Below, piece after piece: positions 11,788 through 21,832 of a DNA stretch of 64,000 nt. The stretch covers positions 248,001-312,000 of the forward strand of contig CAUYUJ010020159.1 in assembly GCA_963575745.1 (NCBI GenBank). Direction: 5' to 3'. The notes below the pieces were generated by a model that searched no databases, was not told where the DNA came from, and saw only the letters and a list, made by a program, of their open reading frames with translations. Position numbers and translations under genes: made by a program. Numbering within the stretch: position 1 is the first letter of the stretch; each line of letters begins with the position of its first letter. Source of the stretch: Prorocentrum cordatum (lineage: Eukaryota; Sar; Dinophyceae; Prorocentrales; Prorocentraceae).

Positions 11788-12261
11788 TTGCCAGGGGCGG
11801 AAGCCAGGGAACACAAACCTGTATATATACCCATAATGAACGGCTGGAGCCCAGTGCGGGTTTCTCTGATCGGCGTCGGACTCGAGGCCGGCGAGGGTCC
11901 CCTGGCGGCGCTCCCGGCGCCGCCCCCAGGGAGCTCCGCGAGCTCGGGAGGGGGGGCCCTGCCCTGGTCCCACAAGTCCACGCGAAACCCCCAAGCACTT
12001 CTTTTTGGGAGGATTCGTCTTTCGCCGATTCGGAAGAGAGGCAGAGACCACCGCCACCGAGATGACTAGCAAGAAAGGGGCTCCACATCCACTGTGGGAG
12101 GGGACCGAAGGTAAGAGGGCCCCACAAGAAAACTAAATCGGGATAGGGGGTATTCTCTGCAGATGTGTCAAACCTGACCGCCCAGATGTATTATCCCTGA
12201 CGCAAAGACGGGGGCCCAAGCGAGGCCACGTCTTCCCTGTGCTAAATGATCAGGGTTCGGG

Positions 12262-12426
12262 TTATGTCGGGCGTGTCCCCCATACGGGGGGATTCTGGGC
12301 GGAGAATCAAAAATACTCAAAACATGCCCCGCAAATGGGTAAACATAGTCCAAACAAATCGTCCCCAGACTATTGTTTGACTGTTTTTTTGCATATTCTT
12401 CCTGTAGAGGGACAGGCCCAGCGTAA
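12262..12426 (-). mobile_element. GTCGGGC element, copy C
   Basis: Left end TTATGTCGGGCGTGTCCCCC, interior AATCAAAAATACTCAAAACA and CCCCAGACTATTGTTTGACT, right end CTTCCTGTAGAGGGACAGGC. 165 bp. Confidence 0.8.
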
Positions 12427-12514
12427 GATTGGGGGCTAGGGGTTCCTCGACCCCAGAGCGTCGTCCTGTTCTGCGTGACGCTCGGGCGCGCCGCCGCCCA
12501 GTCCTCCTTCTCCC

Positions 12515-12600
12515 CCCCTCCTCCTGCTCCTCCTCCTCCTCCTTATCCTCCTCCTTCTCCTCCTCCTTCTCCTCCTTCTCCTCCTCCTCCTCCTCCTCCC
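12515..12600. repeat. CCT-rich microsatellite
   Basis: CTCCTCCTC runs interspersed with TTCTCC. Its frames are Ser/Pro-rich or Glu/Arg-rich artefacts. Confidence 0.9.
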
Positions 12601-13004
12601 CGACGAGTTCTCGGCGACGGTGGTCCCTGGACAACGTGCAGTCGACCCGAGGTCTATCATCGAGGTCGGTGCGGGAGGAGTGCCCTAATGTCCTTCGTGC
12701 TTATCGGACGTCCCTGTGCATCCTGGGGGGGGGGACCATGTATGATCTGTGGGATTTGGCCGACGGGGGGTCTCAGATGTTCTCGAAAGATGATTTCCTG
12801 GCCCAAGTCCGACTGTCAGACCGTGAAATGTCGGGGATCTCTGAGACCTGGCGTTCCTGGATGTGTCGGGCGCCGCGGCTGGAGCGATTTTGATCCCGGT
12901 CTTGGCCCCGCCCAATATTTCTACTCTGATCGATATGAGCACAGACGAAGGCCGCGAGCGCTCACGGCGACGAGCCCGAGACCATCGAGAACCCTCCGGT
13001 CCTA

Positions 13005-13130
13005 GAAGCCTCCCAGATGGGTTTGAAGCGAATGGGGTCGAAAGATCGCGCCGCATCGCCGATTCATCACCAATGCATCTGAGATGCATCGGCAACGTCG
13101 GCGATGCATCGGCGAAGCCGGCGTGGAGAA
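13005..13130. repeat. GATGCATCGGC palindromic repeat, copy 1
   Basis: Begins GGGGTCGAAAGATCGCGCCG and continues as overlapping ATGCATCGGC and GACGTCGGC-like steps. Same arrangement at 25587-25772 and 61672-61850. Self-complementary units imply strong secondary structure. Confidence 0.75.
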
Positions 13131-13318
13131 ATCGCTCCGCGCCTGCGATGCGGCGCGATCCTCTGGCCCCATCTCTTTAAGGCTTCGGACTGCGCACAGA
13201 CAGCACCCCCCCCGGGCAGCCACTTCCTGGCCTCAACAGGCCCCTCTGCGAAGCCAGGGGTGGTCCCGACACCTCACCCCGGGGGCGCTGAGCGCCCCAA
13301 AGCGGCGCTGGAAGCAGC

Positions 13319-13403
13319 GGAGGAGGAGGAGGAGGAGAAGGAGGAGGAGGAGGAGGAGAAGGAAGAGGAGGGAGGGAGGAGGAGGAGGGAGGAGGAGGAG
13401 CCA
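13319..13403. repeat. GGA microsatellite
   Basis: GAGGAGGAGGAGAAGG-type run of about 85 bases; Glu-rich frames are artefacts. Confidence 0.95.
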
Positions 13404-13619
13404 GGGTGTTGAGACCGCCCTAAGCTACCCGGGGGGGCCCCTGGAGGCCAGCTGCTGCTGCAGGGGGTGGCTGTCCTGCGCGCAGCCTGCAGCCCTCCGT
13501 GGGATCCAGCGCTGCAGGCAAAAGACGACACGTTGCGTACATATCACGACTGGAGCCCCTGGTACCGGGCGAACAACTAAGACGAAGCCAGGAGGAGAAC
13601 TCCATCGGGAGAGGATGGA

Positions 13620-13730
13620 TCGCGAGTCTCTGAGGTCTGGCGGCGCTGGAAGATGTCTCGGGCGCCCCGACAATCTCAGAGCGTTCCAGAACATCCTGGA
13701 ACGGGTTTGTCCTCGTCCTCTCCCCGTCCG
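13620..13730. repeat. Dispersed repeat with GATGTCTCGGGCGCC block
   Basis: The ordered blocks CTGGCGGC, GGAAGATGTCTCGGGCGCC, CAGAGCGTTCCAGAAC, CTGGAACGG and TCCTCGTC recur at 62655-62785. A shorter related piece lies at 12838-12883 (CTGGCGTTCCTGGATGTGTC). Nature unknown. Confidence 0.6.
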
Positions 13731-13783
13731 AAAACTCCCAATGCGAATCAATTGCAACGCTTGGATCCCAGGGTCACTGAGGG

Positions 13784-13976
13784 GCAACGATAGGGGGGAC
13801 TAGCAGAAAACATCGGCCTGGAATTGGCGATACATCGCCGATAGATCGGCGATAGGCCCCCGATAGCAAATCCCAATGTTCCTGGGCGGGACGGGGCTAT
13901 CAGACCCCTATCGCCGATCAATGGACGATTGGGGTTCGATGCATCCCCCGCAATGCCCATCCCCACCTATCGTATC
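13784..13976 (-). mobile_element. GCAACGATA-family element, copy 2
   Basis: Inverse copy of 5119-5319, starting GGCAACGATAGGGGG and ending CCACCTATCGTATC. The internal ATCGCCGATAGATCGGCGAT palindrome is conserved. Confidence 0.75.
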
Positions 13977-13984
13977 AGGGCGAC

Positions 13985-14140
13985 ATCTACACATATGCAC
14001 AGCTCCCTGGAAAGGCCCATCCTGAACCAAGTAGCTGTGTGTACGCCACGCCCTCCTGGCTCGGCCAGGAGGGCGTATACGTAGCTCCTGGGTTCAGCAT
14101 GGGCCTGGCCTGGGAGCAGTGGATCTGTATAGATTCGTCG
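13985..14140. repeat. Fold-back (hairpin) element
   Basis: A roughly 150-bp imperfect palindrome centred near 14060. Left arm blocks are GCACAGCTCCC, AGGCCCATCCTGAACC, GTAGCTG and CGCCCTCCTGGC. The right arm has their complements in reverse order: GCCAGGAGGGCG, TACGTAGCTC, GGTTCAGCATGGGCCT and GGGAGCAGTG. Ends next to a GTCGGGC element. Confidence 0.75.
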
Positions 14141-14177
14141 TCAGATCCTTGCCCCTCAGTCTCCAGGTCTACTCTGC

Positions 14178-14501
14178 GGTCGGGCATGTCCCCCTACAGG
14201 CGGATTTCGGAGGAAACATTAAACGTTATGAAAAGAACCAGTGATGATCATTTTTTGGTAAAATAAAGTCGTCCGCGTATTTTGTTCAACTATTTTTGAC
14301 TTTCCCAAGGCTCCCAATTTCGCGCTTCGCGCTGCGCGAAGCGCGAAGTGCGAATAACTTCGCGCTCTCCCGCCGCCTCCCAGGGGAGAAGAGGAGGACG
14401 AGGAGGAATCGGAGCCGAACCGCGAAGCGCCAAGCGAGAATAACTTCGCGTCCTCAAGGGCGCCCTTGTTTCCATCCTGTAGAGGGACACGCCCGACGCA
14501 A
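14178..14501 (-). mobile_element. GTCGGGC element, copy D, with internal insertion
   Basis: Left end GGTCGGGCATGTCCCCCTAC and right end CATCCTGTAGAGGGACACGC then CCGACGCAAG. The extra length comes from a TTCGCGC repeat at 14318-14460. On the minus strand the 3' end reads CCGACCGCAG followed by AGTAGACC. Confidence 0.8.
14318..14460. repeat. TTCGCGC hairpin plus GGA repeat, copy 1
   Basis: TTCGCGCTTCGCGCTGCGCG folds on GAAGCGCGAA. It is followed by TAACTTCGCGCTCTCCCGCC, a short GGA run and GAACCGCGAAGCGCC. The same order occurs at 57948-58112, with a partial copy at 60770-60836. All three sit inside or beside GTCGGGC elements. Confidence 0.65.
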
Positions 14502-14502
14502 G

Positions 14503-14706
14503 CCTACTCGGGCGCCATCTGGGAAGCTCCGACTCCTGGACTTGCGGTCGCCCGGGCCGCGGCCCCCGCCCTCCGGGCCGAACGCGCTGGACCTGGACTT
14601 GCGGCTCTCCGCCAGGGGGCTCCCCTCGGGGCTCCCGAAGTGATGCGTGCGCTTCCCGTTGGCGTGCGACCGGATGGTGATCCGCCGCCGTTCCTGCACC
14701 GGCTGG
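14503..14706 (-). CDS. Candidate host exon, Ser/Arg/Gly-rich
   Basis: A minus-strand frame stays open from about 14706 (after TTACGCCAG, a possible acceptor) to the border of element D. It encodes a hydrophilic segment rich in Arg, Ser, Gly and His (for example QERRRITIRSHANGKRTHHF). The composition is coding-like but no domain is recognised. The plus strand is also open here, so this is weak. It may be an exon preceding element D as an intron; reading phase across D was not resolved. Confidence 0.22.
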
Positions 14707-15097
14707 CGTAAGGAACCGAACTTTTTACACCGATGCTATTTTCTGGTCCCGCTTTGAGATTCGCACAAGAAAACGAATTCTGGTGCATACAGCATCCTGG
14801 TGTATACATGTTTTGTTGTTTCCACGGGAAAACGGGGAACAAAGTATACACCACACCACCCCGACGTCGTCCCCGACCCTCGAAAAAGTCCTGGCATTGA
14901 AAACCAGCCCGCCACGGGTAATGTATACGTTCCAAATTCCGTGGCGTGCGTGCGGGGCCCGACGGCACAGGCTGGCCGCCCCAGCCACTCCTGCCACGAA
15001 GGTCTTCGTGCAGTGAAGAGCGGCATCTCTCCTTCTCCCGCCCTCCGCTGCCGCTCTCCGGCTCCTTCCCCGCTCTTGCAGCTGGACAGTACGGTGG

Positions 15098-15268
15098 AGG
15101 CCAGTCCACAAGAAACCTTCCTCGAGAAGCCCAACCCCGAGACCCAAGGCCGTCCATCGACTTTTGGTGTGGGAACGTCGCGCTTTCCACAGCAGAGCCA
15201 TCGAAACCCAAGACACCCAGGGAACCCTGGAGGCGAGCAGGGTGTTTCCTGGCATGCCCCCACGGTAG
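15098..15268. repeat. Dispersed 170-bp repeat, copy 1
   Basis: Ordered blocks CACAAGAAA, TCGAAACCCAAGA, CCTGGAGGCGA and CAGGGTGTTTCCTGGCAT match 23889-24065. It abuts GTCGGGC copy E. No inverted termini were seen. Confidence 0.65.
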
Positions 15269-15272
15269 TATG

Positions 15273-15582
15273 AGGTCGGGCATCTCCCTCTACAAGAGGT
15301 TTTTGGGCGACAACTGAAACATATCCCACAAATGCCCAAACGTACTCAAAGGTGGCTGAACAAAACTCGTCCCAAGACTATTTCTTTCATGCGAACCCTA
15401 CCCCTACCTCCCGCGATTTCCGAGGGAGAGGGTAGGGCTCACTTCGTTCGGGAGCTCCCGAGCGAAGTGAACCCCACCCTCCCCCTGAGAAATCGTGGGG
15501 GGCAGGGGCAGGCTTCGCATGTGGCCCCCTATTCTTGACGATTTGGAGATATTCCGCGTGTAGAGGGACAGGCCCGACTCAA
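15273..15582 (-). mobile_element. GTCGGGC element, copy E, with palindromic insertion
   Basis: Left AGGTCGGGCATCTCCCTCTA and right GTGTAGAGGGACAGGCCCGA then CTCAA. The interior is split by the palindrome at 15387-15523. On the minus strand it starts GTTGAGTCGGGCC. Confidence 0.78.
15387..15523. repeat. Long palindrome nested in copy E
   Basis: A roughly 135-bp fold-back centred near 15456. Left arm: CATGCGAACCCTACCCCTAC, CCGCGATTTC, GAGGGTAGGGCTCACTTCG and CGGGAGC. Right arm: GCTCCCG, CGAAGTGAACCCCACCCTC, GAAATCGTGG, GGCAGGGG and GCTTCGCATG. A likely fold-back transposable element; its insertion explains copy E's length. Confidence 0.8.
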
Positions 15583-15837
15583 CTGCAGTGCGTGCCCGAG
15601 CCCGGCTCGTCTGGAGCGCGCGTCCGGACGGTAGGGCAAGGCGTGGTCGGGTTCGGCCCCTGCCGGCGCCAGGCGGGGGGCTCGCCCACGGCCGCCGCCC
15701 CCGGGAGCCACGTCCCGGGGGGCCCCCCCGGGGCTGCGGCTGGGGGCACAGCGTGGCCCGAAGGGCCCCCAAGGTATGCGCAGATCTCAGGTTTTTGAGT
15801 ACGTCTACATGCACGCGTGCACGTACAGATCAGTGTG

Positions 15838-15866
15838 CACGTGCGCGTGTGTATACACACACACGC

Positions 15867-15899
<33 letters not shown>

Positions 15900-15908
15900 T
15901 ACACACAC
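15838..15908. repeat. TG/TA microsatellite
   Basis: GTGTATACACACACACGC followed by TATATATATATATATGTA. No gene. Confidence 0.9.
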
Positions 15909-16486
15909 TCTAACCAATATACCAACCGCCAGCCGACATCCCCGAATATCGATCTCCCAGGCGGTGGTTCTGGCCAAGCCCCCGCCTCGGAACCAAGCCA
16001 CACGTCGGGACCCCATGGGCAGTGCCGCCCCCAGCGAGCGCTCGGCGCGCTGGGCCTTCCGCGCCAGAAGACGCGGCCGAAACAAAAAGCTTCAAACGTG
16101 AGGTCCGTGGAACGCTCCCATTCTCGAGGGCGCGCAAACATGGATTGGCGATCCATGGATTTGGTGCGCGGTCGCCAAATATCCATGGATCGGGGAAGGT
16201 GCCCTCCCCAAAATGCGGCCGGTGCCGCCTGGGTCGGCGGCGGGACTGCGCGATTTACCACTGAAACGGGACCCGTTGCCGATCCACGCCCCCTTGATCC
16301 ATGTTTCCGATCGCCTGGCTCTTCCTGGCACGCCCGAAATCCGCCCGCCACCGTGCCCCAGGGCACGTTGAGGCGTGGAGGAATGCCAAGGTCTGTCTAG
16401 TAGGGTTTCAAAGCTAAGAAGGGGTCCTCCCCCTCTCTGTCCACAGACTCCTGCGCGTATCGCCCATTCTTTCTGAGGCCACATCC

Positions 16487-16732
16487 CTCGTGCCCGCTCG
16501 AGGATGGTGCACTTCCGGCATGACAGCTAATCCCGAAACCCTCATTCCACGCGTGCTCGCTCGCGGATGGTGCACTTCCCGTATGCCAGCTAATGCCTGA
16601 CCCCCACCCTTCCACGCATGCCCGCTCGAGGATGGTGCACTCTCCGCGCGGCAACTGGTGCCTGAACCCTCATTCCCTGCGCGCCCGCTCGAAAATTATG
16701 CACTTCCCGCGTAACTTCTTACTCCTAAACGT
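16487..16732. repeat. 64-bp tandem repeat, four units
   Basis: GCCCGCTCGAGGATGGTGCA and relatives recur about every 63-65 bases at roughly 16490, 16553, 16618 and 16682, each followed by CTTCC and a CATTCC-containing spacer. The array ends exactly at GTCGGGC copy F. Confidence 0.88.
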
Positions 16733-16888
16733 AGGTTGGGCCTGTCCCCCTACAGGCGGCTTTTGGGCGACACATATAAAAATCAAACAATACACCCAGC
16801 ATTATCAACAAATTAACCGCAACATCCTGCCCCGACCATGGCTTGACCATTCTTGAATGGCCCTCCTGTCGAGGGACAGGCCCGACTT
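16733..16888 (-). mobile_element. GTCGGGC element, copy F
   Basis: AGGTTGGGCCTGTCCCCCTA to CTCCTGTCGAGGGACAGGCC then CGACTT; 156 bp. The minus-strand start reads GAGCAAGTCGGGCC, a GCAAGT-type possible donor. Confidence 0.8.
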
Positions 16889-17231
16889 GCTCCTGGACCC
16901 CCCGAACCCTCCACCTTCCGAACCTTCCGCGCGGCAGGTGCCGCGCCGCGGCGGACGCCGCCGCCGCCGAAACCGCTGCTGCGGCCTCGGCGGAAGCCGC
17001 AATGGCGGCCGCGGCGGCGGCCGCCGCGGCGTGGAACCTGCCGCGCGGAAGGTGCGGAAGGTGGAAACGCCCTCCCGCTCGAAGATCCACTGCTTCCCCG
17101 CACTCCCGGGGCGCTGCTGCCGCCGGGCCCCGGGGCCCCCGGAGGCCACGCTCCCTCTCGCTGGAAACTCGACGGGCCTGCGCCCCCCCGAGCTTCCAGG
17201 ACGACCCGCGCAGGCAACCAGGGGCACCATC
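16889..17231. other. GC-rich segment between two GTCGGGC elements
   Basis: 343 bases of GCCGCCG-rich sequence. Frames are open on both strands; the minus frame is Ala/Arg-rich. It could hold an exon between introner-like copies F and G, but nothing in it is diagnostic. Confidence 0.25.
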
Positions 17232-17382
17232 AGGTCGGGCCTGCCCCCCCCACAGGGGGATTTTGGACGAGACATGGCGCAGAATCGAAAGATGTGCAGA
17301 ACCTGCTCCAAATGCTCAAACCGTCGTCCGTGGACACTATGTTTGGATGTGTTCCCCCTGTGGATGGACGGGCCCGACGTAA
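17232..17382 (-). mobile_element. GTCGGGC element, copy G
   Basis: AGGTCGGGCCTGCCCCCCCC to CCCCCTGTGGATGGACGGGC then CCGACGTAAG; 151 bp. More diverged than most copies but termini and length are conserved. Confidence 0.75.
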
Positions 17383-17389
17383 GGGCACC

Positions 17390-17879
17390 AAGATGGGCCA
17401 AGATACCTCGACGACGGCCCAAGATGGCACCGAGGCGGCCGAATATTGATTCAAGACGGCCCGAGATGTTTGCAAGGGGGCCCACGTGGCCACAAGAAGA
17501 CCTCCAACAGGATCCGAAAGCCAAGAACATTGGTTCCCTTCTTGGGTTTTTGAATACTGGCTGGGGTATCGCCTTTTCGGGTTGCCGTCAGCTCAAGGCG
17601 ACCAGGAGAACTCCACGATGGCTCAAGAAGCATCCATAACGGCCCCAAGACGACCCAAGAGGGCCTCACGTGGGACCCAAGACGGTCTTAGAAGGCCTCT
17701 GACAGCCCAAGCAGGCGCGAGGACGGCCCCCAGACACCCACCATACGGCCAAGAGGGTCCAACGACGGCTTAGGAGAGCCCCGAGCCGGCGTAAGAGGGT
17801 CCAATGATGGTCCAAGAGGGCCCCAAAGGACCCCCAAGACTGCCTCACAGGAGCCCAGGGCAGCCCCAAGACGACAAAA
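17390..17879. repeat. Degenerate CAAGACGGCCCAAGAGG satellite, short block
   Basis: Imperfect 20-24-bp repetitions built from AAGATGGC, AAGACGGCCC and GGGTCCAACGACGG. The same repeat family forms the large block at 48.88-51.47 kb. Confidence 0.7.
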
Positions 17880-18370
17880 ACTAGTTTCATCGTCAGCATC
17901 ACCACCATCAACACCATCAACATGATTCTAAGCATCACCAGCATCATCGTCGTCGTTGTCGTCAACATCATCGTCATCATCAGCATCATCATCATCACCC
18001 TCACTCTCATTCTCACCATCGTCAGCGTGATCATCGGGGTTATCATATCATCATGAGCATCAACATCGTCACCCTCACCCTCACCCTCACCCTCACCATC
18101 GGCATCGTTATCGTCATCGTCATCGGCATCGTCATCACCAACAACAGTACCAGTATCAGCATCAACAGCCTAATCATCCTCATCATCATTGCAAGTTTCA
18201 TCATCGTCATACTTATCGTCGTCAGCATCATCAGCACCATCAGCTTCATGATCCATATCCTCGTGTTCATCCTTATTAGCATCACCATTATCTATAGCAT
18301 GAACATCTTCATCAGTACCATCATCCTCATGATCCTCATCCTCCTTCTCATCCTCAACATCTCACACAGG
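17880..18370. repeat. Degenerate CAT/ATC trinucleotide region
   Basis: Long imperfect runs of ATCATC, CATCAG and TCACCCTCACCC. The Met/Ile/Thr-rich frames are artefacts. Confidence 0.9.
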
Positions 18371-18705
18371 GCCCTTTCCCTCCACACACAGTACCTTCGG
18401 ACCTGGACAATGGCACGCTAGTCACCGCCTGATTTGGCACTACTGCTCTGCGCAATCGCGTTGACGCGAAGGAGATGTAAGAAGCAAGCCGATCGAATAT
18501 CATTCAGTGGCCACCTTAGTGTGTCGAAGGTCATTAGCAGGTCACTGGTGGGTCACTAGTGGGTCCATTGCACTCGTGGGCCACTCGTGGGCTGACTTCA
18601 TCAGCGGGACGTTCGCGGGGCCGGTCGTGCAGCCATCGGTGGGCCACTTGAAGGTCATCAGAGATAGCAGGGCCTTCCATTAGCAGCTGTGATGGGAGGC
18701 CCACC
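18371..18705. other. Unique stretch with GGTCACTGGTGGG repeats
   Basis: 18530-18600 has short direct repeats of GTGGGTCACT and ACTCGTGGGC. Otherwise nothing is recognised. Confidence 0.3.
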
Positions 18706-18709
18706 TTGA

Positions 18710-18763
<54 letters not shown>

Positions 18764-18835
18764 GGAAATCATCAGCATCATCATCACCATCACCATCACC
18801 ATCACCATCACCATCACCATCACCATCACCATCAC

Positions 18836-18871
<36 letters not shown>

Positions 18872-18882
18872 CATCCTCATCC

Positions 18883-18929
<47 letters not shown>

Positions 18930-19075
18930 GTCATCATTACCATAAACATAATCATCAACATCGTCGTCATCATCAGCATCATTATCATGATGACCATGAT
19001 TTAGATTCTCATCACCGCCGTAGACATCGTCATCGTCATCGTCGTCATCATCATCGTCATCATCATCGTCATCCC
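18706..19075. repeat. ATC/GAT trinucleotide microsatellite
   Basis: Nearly pure ATC with an ACC-containing stretch at 18785-18838. It yields a poly-Asp frame on the minus strand and poly-Ser or Ile/Thr frames on the plus strand, all artefacts. Confidence 0.97.
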
Positions 19076-19352
19076 TCGAACAGTCGCAACCGAAACTGCT
19101 GGGCTGGCACGGTAACGTGACTTGCCGCAGGCAAATGGATAGTAGGGTAAGGGCGGGCACGATGGCCTAACAGCTCATGTGGTCCAACATCGGCGGCGCC
19201 CGCTGTTGGGCGAACGCCCTCTTGCATCAAGCGGAGAACGATCCGCGGCGACACGGACAAAACAAATCCTGCCCGAATTGGACAAAATCTGTCTCGCTCC
19301 GTTTCCCTCCGCACCCTCTGGTCCGACAGTGCCGACCACCTTCCCCAGCCTT

Positions 19353-19507
19353 GGGTCGGGCATGTCCCCCTACAGGCGGATTGTGGACGAAAAATCAAAA
19401 ATACTCCGGACACGTTCCAGAAAGGCCAACAATAGTCAAACAAGCGTCCCCAAACGATTTTTAGATTATTTTGAAAATTCCCTCTGTAGAGGGGCAGGCC
19501 CGACTTA
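19353..19507 (-). mobile_element. GTCGGGC element, copy H
   Basis: GGGTCGGGCATGTCCCCCTA to CCTCTGTAGAGGGGCAGGCC then CGACTTAA; 155 bp, close to consensus. On the minus strand it is entered through GGGTTAAGTCGGGCC and left through GCCCGACCCAAG. Confidence 0.85.
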
Positions 19508-19514
19508 ACCCAAG

Positions 19515-19697
19515 CCCCCTGGGCGCCACCCAAAGCGTGCGGGGGAGACTCGCGCGGCAGCGCAGCTGGATGCTCCGGACCACTGAGACCCTGTGCTCCA
19601 CCACCTCCGGCGTCACCTCGCCGCGGGTCGGCAAAGGCCTCCGGACCAAATGGGTCCTGGATCCCGGGGCACCCTCCGAACATAAAATCATCCCCAA
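19515..19697 (-). CDS. Candidate host exon, Pro/Gly-rich
   Basis: A minus-strand frame reads FMFGGCPGIQDPFGPEAFAD then a Gly/Pro/Ala-rich run up to the border of element H. Biased but coding-like composition; no domain. If H is spliced as an intron, this would be the upstream exon, ending near GCTTGG before GTTAAGT. The plus strand is also open. Unproven. Confidence 0.25.
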
Positions 19698-19734
19698 GCA
19701 ATGCTTACACTTAGGGGCTCCTGCTTGTCACTAA

Positions 19735-19925
19735 GGGGCTGGGCGGGTGTCGCGGTCTGGCGGCCACGTAGTCGCCGTCGCCGCCCTGTCACTGCCTCGT
19801 CGCCGCCCGTCGTCTGGGCTGGTGTGGCGGTCTGGCAGCTGTGTGGTCGCCGTCGACGCCCCGAGGCTGCCTCATCCACGCCCGTCGTCTGGGCCCATGT
19901 GGCGGTCGGGCGGCTGTGTCCGCCG
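19735..19925. repeat. 75-bp tandem repeat, array 1
   Basis: CCGTCGTCTGGGCTGGTGTG, GCGGTCTGGC and TCGCCGTCG recur about every 74-75 bases. Related units recur at 20805-21030. Confidence 0.8.
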
Positions 19926-19937
19926 CCGTGCCCTTCG

Positions 19938-20100
19938 GCACGGAGTGGGCGTGTCATCAGGTCCTTTGCCCGATCCTCCAAGCATCGATCCTCGACCCAG
20001 AACCGACCAGTAACTGGGGGAGCCGTGAGTGAGTGGGCGTGTCATCAGGTCCTTTGCCTGGTCCTCTAAGCATCGAGCCTCGGCCCAGAAGGTTCTCAAA
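19938..20100. repeat. Tandem duplication of about 92 bp
   Basis: GAGTGGGCGTGTCATCAGGT, CCTTTGCC and AAGCATCGA occur at 19940-20005 and again at 20031-20095 with few changes. Confidence 0.88.
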
Positions 20101-20189
20101 GGGGGGCGGAGCCCAAGTTGCCAGACCTCCTCGGGCTTGCCGCATGCCCCTCCTGGGCTCCCCCGCGCCTCCCCGCGCGATGTTTTTCG

Positions 20190-20770
20190 GGCCCACAAAG
20201 GCCCAAAGAGACAGGCCAGGAGAACCCCAGGAGACTCCCAAGAAGACCAAGGAGGGCTTCGAGAGGCCTGAAATCGCCCCAAGAAGCCCAAGATGGCCCC
20301 AAGACGGTCCAAGAGGCCTCCAAGACGGTCCAAGAGTCTTCCCAAGAGGGCCCGAAGATGCAGAGTCATTGATTTCTGCTAGGTGTGATACATATTTTGG
20401 CGTTCTTGCCTTTTCTGCTTCTCGACGCTCCAAGACGGCCCAAGAAGCCCCCAAGATCGCCCCAAGACGATCCAAAATGCGGGCCTGAGGGCCCCAAAAC
20501 GGCCCAAAAGGGCCCAAAAGGCCGCAGAGACGGCTCAAAGTGAGGGCCCACATGGGGGACTAGAATGTACATTTCGAGGTCCCAGGCCCTGAGGGGCTCC
20601 AAGGAGGCCCCCAGAGGCCTCCCAGAGGCCTCCCAGGTGTCCCCGAGAGGCCCCAAGTGGCCCCCAGAGGCCTCAAGGGGCCCTCAAGGGTCCCCAAGAG
20701 GCTCCCAGTAAACCCCAAAGCTGCCCCAAAGATGCCCCCGAGAACGCTCCGAAGAGATCCCTAAAAGCAT
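20190..20770. repeat. CAAGACGGCCCAAGAGG satellite with GAGTCATTGATTTC block
   Basis: Repeats of CCAAGACGGTCCAAGAGG and GAGGCCTCCCAGAGG. 20366-20440 carries the longer block seen in the 49-51 kb array (TCATTGATTT, a T-rich centre, then CTCGACGCTCCAAGACGG). Confidence 0.8.
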
Positions 20771-20804
20771 CCCTGAGAACTCCGACAAACAACCTAGGCA
20801 CTGT

Positions 20805-21030
20805 GGCGGAAGGAGCCGAAGACCACTAGATAGTCGCCGTCGCCGCCCCGTCGCCACCTCGTCGCCGCACGTCCCCTGGGCCGGTGTGGCGGTCTGGCGG
20901 CTATGTAATCGCGGTCGCCGCCAATCGCCGCCTCGTCGTCGCCCGTCGTCTGGGTCTGTCTGTCGGTCTGTTGGCTATGTTGCCGACGTCGCCGACCCGT
21001 CGCCGCCTCGTCGGCACCCGTCGTCTAAGC
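20805..21030. repeat. 75-bp tandem repeat, array 2
   Basis: Units with GTCGCCGCCTCGTCGTCGCC, CGTCGTCTGGG and GCGGTCTGGCGGCTATG, related to 19735-19925. Confidence 0.75.
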
Positions 21031-21425
21031 CTTGTTGTGCAGTGGGGTGCGCTGCTATGCACTGCTTTGCACGTTTGTTGGCGTTTCATGCGTTGCTTTG
21101 GGTTGCTTCGCATTGCGTTGCGCTCCATTGCGTGGCCGTGCCATGTTTTGCAAAATATTATGTTAATTGCTTTGCATTGTTACGCTTTGTTAGGGATTAC
21201 TCTGCATTGCGTTGCGTTGCTCCGCCATGCTTAGGACTGCGTTGCTTTGCACTCCCTGTCCCCTCCTCCCCCCTGCATTGCGTGGCTGCGCATTGAGTTG
21301 CGTTGTTCTCGTGGCTTTGCACTGCTCTGCGTGGCTTTGCGTTGCTTTGCGTTGCTTTCAATTGCTTGGCGCTGCAACGCACTGCTGGTCCAGTGCTTGC
21401 CAGTGCAGTGCACATTGATTTGTTG
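21030..21425. repeat. TTGCGTTGC short-period repeat
   Basis: Irregular repetition of GCTTTGCGTTGC and GCTTTGCACTGC. Cys/Ala/Leu-rich frames follow from the period; no gene. Confidence 0.85.
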
Positions 21426-21489
21426 TTTCCTCTGCTGTGAGCTGCTCTGCGCCGCATAAATGACACAACGTGGATCGCTCCCGCCTAGA

Positions 21490-21832
21490 TAGAGTCAACC
21501 AGTATAGTAAGGATGCGCGATAAGGATGCAAAGGCCTTGGACGCCCATCTCGAAGCTTCTCGAGCGGGGTGCGGCCGGCGAAAGCGGCAAAGGATGGACC
21601 GAGGAGGCAAGGATGCAAGGGTACACATCGCTCATTTCAAATCGTGCTCATTTCTAAGTGTGCTCGCTTCTATGTTCATGGCCCCCTATCGGCCAGGAAG
21701 AAGCCCAGGATAGAACAAATAGAAATGAAAGGGTCTTGGCCCCCCGAAAATCAAAGAACTTTCGAATACTTAGAAATTCACCATGTGTACCCTTGGGAGG
21801 GTTGCCCGTCCTTGCCATGCGGGTTGACTGTA
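21490..21832. mobile_element. GTCAAACC-family MITE, copy 3
   Basis: Left end TAGAGTCAACCAGTATAGTA then AGGATGCGCG. Right end GCCCGTCCTTGCCATGCGGG then TTGACTGTA. 343 bp. The interior GATGCAAAGGCCTTGGACGC matches 7930-8287. No transposase. Confidence 0.75.

Noticed and set aside
18534-19160. Poly-Asp protein
   Set aside because: Direct translation of the ATC/GAT microsatellite.
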